Part shown: positions 7,154 to 8,442 of the stretch, piece by piece
Layout: each line of letters opens with the position of its first letter
Numbering within the stretch: the stretch's first letter is position 1
NCBI GenBank assembly: GCA_027067035.1
Contig: JAMOMO010000333.1
Coordinates: forward strand, 1-8,442
Direction of reading: 5' to 3'
From: Desulfobulbaceae bacterium
GTDB lineage: Bacteria; Desulfobacterota; Desulfobulbia; Desulfobulbales; Desulfocapsaceae
Length of the DNA: 8,442 bases
The notes under the pieces: model-generated
What the model was told of the DNA's origin: nothing
What the model saw: the letters and a program-made list of their open reading frames with translations, nothing else
Database searches by the model: none
Position numbers and translations under genes: made by a program

Positions 7154-7219
7154 CTAACTCCTTTTTGTAAAAGATATCAGTATTGCACCACTGCCTGATC
7201 CGCAGTGGTGCAGGGACAT
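7154..7219 (-). other. Possible 21-codon leader ORF between tsf and pyrH
   Basis: An ATG at 7219, 7 nt after the tsf stop, opens a 21-codon frame (MSLHHCGSGSGAILISFTKR, then S). It ends at TAG (7156-7154), one base before the pyrH ATG (TAGCATG). It spans the 11-bp hairpin and the pyrH Shine-Dalgarno. Its own ribosome site is weak (GAG about 6 nt upstream). It may be chance, or it may carry ribosomes from tsf to pyrH through the hairpin. No homologue is recognised. Confidence 0.15.
7184..7212 (-). repeat. Perfect 11-bp hairpin between tsf and pyrH
   Basis: On the minus strand TGCACCACTGC (7212-7202) and GCAGTGGTGCA (7194-7184) form a perfect 11-bp stem around the 7-base loop GGATCAG. No T-run follows (the next bases are ATACTGATATC), so it is not a standard intrinsic terminator. 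It is more likely a transcript-processing, stability or partial-attenuation element that leaves pyrH less expressed than tsf. The structure is read directly from the sequence; the role is inferred. Confidence 0.6.
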
Positions 7220-7226
7220 TCACTTC

Positions 7227-7820
7227 TCAGGCACCAACCTGGAAACGGGAAAAACGTTTAACAGAGATAGACTCTCCCATTTTTCCGATGAGATCAGTGA
7301 TGAGTTCCTGAATAGTGAAATCAGGATCTTTGACAAAAGGCTGATCAAGAAGACAGATTTCCTTGAGGAATTTCTCCATCTTCCCTGTTACCATTTTCTC
7401 AACAATATTTTCTGGTTTCCCTGAATCAAGCGCCTGCTGAACGTAAATCTCTTTCTCACGGGCAATGATCTCTTCAGGTACCTCTTCACGGGTGATGGCA
7501 ACCGGATTCACTGCGGCGACATGCAGAGCAAGGTCACGGGCAAATTCGATAAACCCATCGGTTTTTGCGACAAAGTCACTCTCACAGGAGAGCTCAACCA
7601 TGGCGGCAATTTTTCCACCTGCGTGGATATAACATTCGATGGTACCTTCACTGGTGGCACGTCCCGCACGTTTTGCAGCAACCGCGAGTCCTTTCTGACG
7701 CAGGAGATCAACAGCCTTTTCCATATCGCCATCAGTCTCACTGAGAGCCTTTTTGCAATCCATCATTCCCGCGGCGGTCTTATCACGCAGGTCTTTAACC
7801 ATTTTACTTGTAATTTTCAC
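7227..7820 (-). CDS. tsf: Translation elongation factor Ts (short form)
   Basis: EF-Ts is the guanine nucleotide exchange factor that releases GDP from EF-Tu in the cytoplasm. The N-terminal UBA-like domain (1 to about 50) includes LRDKTAAGMMDCKKAL (11-26). The core follows with the EF-Tu contact segment CESDFVAKTDGF (79-90), which has SDFV where most EF-Ts proteins have TDFV. Next come GKPENIVEKMVTGKMEKFLK (134-153) and LLDQPFVKD (157-165). It ends in SISVKRFSRFQVGA (184-197), like the C-terminal strand of longer proteins. At 197 residues it is a short type, similar in length to Thermus EF-Ts (196) and lacking much of the second core half and coiled coil of the E. coli protein (283). The start is GTG at 7820 with GGAG 7 nt upstream. 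An internal ATG at codon 7 would cut off family-typical residues. The gene follows rpsB, the standard bacterial order. Confidence 0.97.
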   Translation of the reverse strand: MKITSKMVKDLRDKTAAGMMDCKKALSETDGDMEKAVDLLRQKGLAVAAKRAGRATSEGTIECYIHAGGKIAAMVELSCESDFVAKTDGFIEFARDLALHVAAVNPVAITREEVPEEIIAREKEIYVQQALDSGKPENIVEKMVTGKMEKFLKEICLLDQPFVKDPDFTIQELITDLIGKMGESISVKRFSRFQVGA

Positions 7821-7840
7821 AACATATCTCCAATTTTCAC
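7812..7840 (-). repeat. 9-bp direct repeat flanking the tsf ribosome binding site
   Basis: The sequence GTGAAAATT occurs at 7840-7832 and again at 7820-7812, where it forms the first three codons of tsf. The copies are 20 nt apart and flank the Shine-Dalgarno GGAG (7831-7828). A start at the first GTG would meet a TGA after seven codons, so it is not an alternative start for tsf. It may be chance. Confidence 0.5.
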
Positions 7841-7888
7841 GACTTGAGTAAATTAAACACGTTTACAAAAGCGACTGAACAATAGTTT

Positions 7889-7918
7889 TCTATAATAAAA
7901 TCTGCCACAACCGGTCAG
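7889..7918 (-). promoter_or_regulatory. Weak candidate promoter upstream of tsf
   Basis: On the minus strand CTGACC (7918-7913, four of six to TTGACA) is followed after 18 nt by TATAGA (7894-7889, four of six to TATAAT), in an AT-rich stretch before tsf. It could support extra tsf transcription. The match is weak and a chance hit is quite possible. Confidence 0.15.
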
Positions 7919-7920
7919 CA

Positions 7921-7950
7921 CTGTCTCCGCTTTTCAAATACTGGAAACAG
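7921..7950 (-). repeat. 8-bp hairpin in the rpsB-tsf spacer
   Basis: Read on the minus strand CTGTTTCC (7950-7943) pairs with GGAGACAG (7928-7921). The 8-bp stem contains one G-U pair and has a 14-base loop. It lies 12 nt after the GC-rich hairpin at 7963-7981, with no T-run after it. It could be a processing or regulatory structure; the role is unknown. Confidence 0.4.
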
Positions 7951-7962
7951 CAGACACGACAA

Positions 7963-7981
7963 AGGGGCTTTCACAGCCCCT
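7963..7981 (-). terminator. GC-rich hairpin after rpsB, possible attenuator
   Basis: On the minus strand AGGGGCT (7981-7975) and AGCCCCT (7969-7963) form a perfect 7-bp stem with the loop GTGAA, 38 nt after the rpsB stop. Only two more T follow the stem (TTGTCG), so termination in the gene direction would be inefficient. On the plus strand the same stem is followed by GAGTTTTTA, a better but unneeded terminator form. E. coli also has a terminator-like structure between rpsB and tsf, so a partial attenuator is a reasonable inference. Confidence 0.45.
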
Positions 7982-8019
7982 GAGTTTTTATACACCATCC
8001 TGTACAGCAGGCGCAGCGG

Positions 8020-8442
8020 TTAATTAGCAGCTTCCGCACCTTCTCCTGCATCAGCTTCAGGTGCCTGCTCAGCACCGGTATCTGCCATTGCAGCAAGCAT
8101 TGCTTCGTCGGATGCATCTTCACCATCACGTGCCGCCTGTCCGGCCAGAACGCTTTCAGCGAGCTGACTGCAGATAAGACGAATCGATCTGATGGCATCA
8201 TCATTACCGGGAATGATATAATCTATACCATCGGGATCACAGTTGGTATCAGCAAGTGCGATAACCGGGATTTTCAGTTTCTGAGCTTCGTTGATGGCGA
8301 TGGACTCATTTCGAGGATCAATCACCAGAATCGCAGATGGGATGTTACGCATGTTTTTGATTCCACCAACATTGCGCTCAAGCTTGATGCGCTCTTTACC
8401 CATAAGGAGAATCTCTTTTTTGGGAAAGCGGTTAATGGAGCC
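8020..8442 (-). CDS. rpsB: 30S ribosomal protein S2, C-terminal part (partial)
   Basis: S2 is a late-assembling protein of the small subunit, located between head and body and needed for S1 binding. The frame is open to the right edge, so 140 C-terminal residues are visible, beginning GSINRFPKKEILL; the start lies outside the window. An internal ATG at 8403 is not the start, since the family sequence continues upstream of it. Diagnostic segments, numbered within the fragment, are LERNVGGIKNMRNIPSAILV (21-40) and DTNCDPDGIDYIIPGNDDAI (65-84). The conserved domain ends near residue 100. An Ala/Glu/Asp-rich acidic tail of about 40 residues follows and ends in GEGAEAAN; such tails vary in S2 proteins and are probably disordered. 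The gene leads into tsf after a 199-nt spacer that holds two hairpins. Confidence 0.97.
   Translation of the reverse strand, partial: GSINRFPKKEILLMGKERIKLERNVGGIKNMRNIPSAILVIDPRNESIAINEAQKLKIPVIALADTNCDPDGIDYIIPGNDDAIRSIRLICSQLAESVLAGQAARDGEDASDEAMLAAMADTGAEQAPEADAGEGAEAAN

Noticed and set aside
7963..7990. Plus-strand intrinsic terminator (stem followed by GAGTTTTTA)
   Set aside because: No plus-strand gene leads into it, so it is better read as a hairpin in the minus-strand transcript.
7971..8204. 77-codon minus-strand frame at the rpsB 3' end
   Set aside because: Most of it overlaps rpsB in another frame, and its translated sequence is not recognisable.
1..8442. Mobile element, CRISPR, defence or novel multi-gene system
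   Set aside because: All coding space is taken by conserved housekeeping genes in a common order. I found no transposase, integrase, tRNA att site, repeat-spacer array or unknown gene.

Overview
This window is one leftward-reading block of housekeeping genes. Every supported gene lies on the minus strand, so transcription runs from the right end to the left end. In that order the genes are rpsB (3' part), tsf, pyrH, frr, uppS, cdsA, dxr, rseP, tsaB, ispG and the first 24 codons of proS. The layout suggests a Gram-negative member of the former Deltaproteobacteria (Desulfobacterota, perhaps Desulfobulbales-like). The reasons are the order rpsB-tsf-pyrH-frr-uppS-cdsA-dxr-rseP followed by ispG-proS, a short EF-Ts, and a single-PDZ site-2 protease. 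Base composition looks close to half GC. The taxonomic call is inference; no rRNA or species marker is present.

Right part (about 5830-8442): translation and nucleotide genes. It carries ribosomal protein S2, elongation factor Ts, UMP kinase and ribosome recycling factor. These genes are separated by 52-199 nt spacers. The spacers hold good Shine-Dalgarno sequences and, between rpsB/tsf and tsf/pyrH, clear RNA hairpins without a convincing U-tract. They may be attenuators or processing/stability elements that set unequal expression within one transcript.

Left part (1-5712): envelope and isoprenoid genes packed with almost no spacing. The junctions are uppS-3 nt-cdsA-1 nt-dxr-30 nt-rseP-(4 bp GTGA overlap)-tsaB-9 nt-ispG-17 nt-proS. 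Several of these genes have weak Shine-Dalgarno sequences and two use GTG starts, which points to translational coupling.

The functions connect. PyrH makes UDP, the precursor of UTP and CTP, and CdsA spends CTP to make CDP-diacylglycerol. Dxr and IspG are two steps of the MEP pathway whose products UppS condenses into undecaprenyl diphosphate, the lipid carrier for cell wall and surface polysaccharides. RseP is a membrane protease linked to envelope stress. S2, EF-Ts, RRF, TsaB (t6A modification of tRNA) and ProS serve translation. All members are well-known families with intact active sites. I see no mobile element, CRISPR array, tRNA, rRNA or novel multi-gene system. The remaining points of interest are the intercistronic RNA structures, a 21-codon potential ORF before pyrH, and small family variations. 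No gene-free stretch exceeds 300 nt; the longest is 199 nt (7821-8019).
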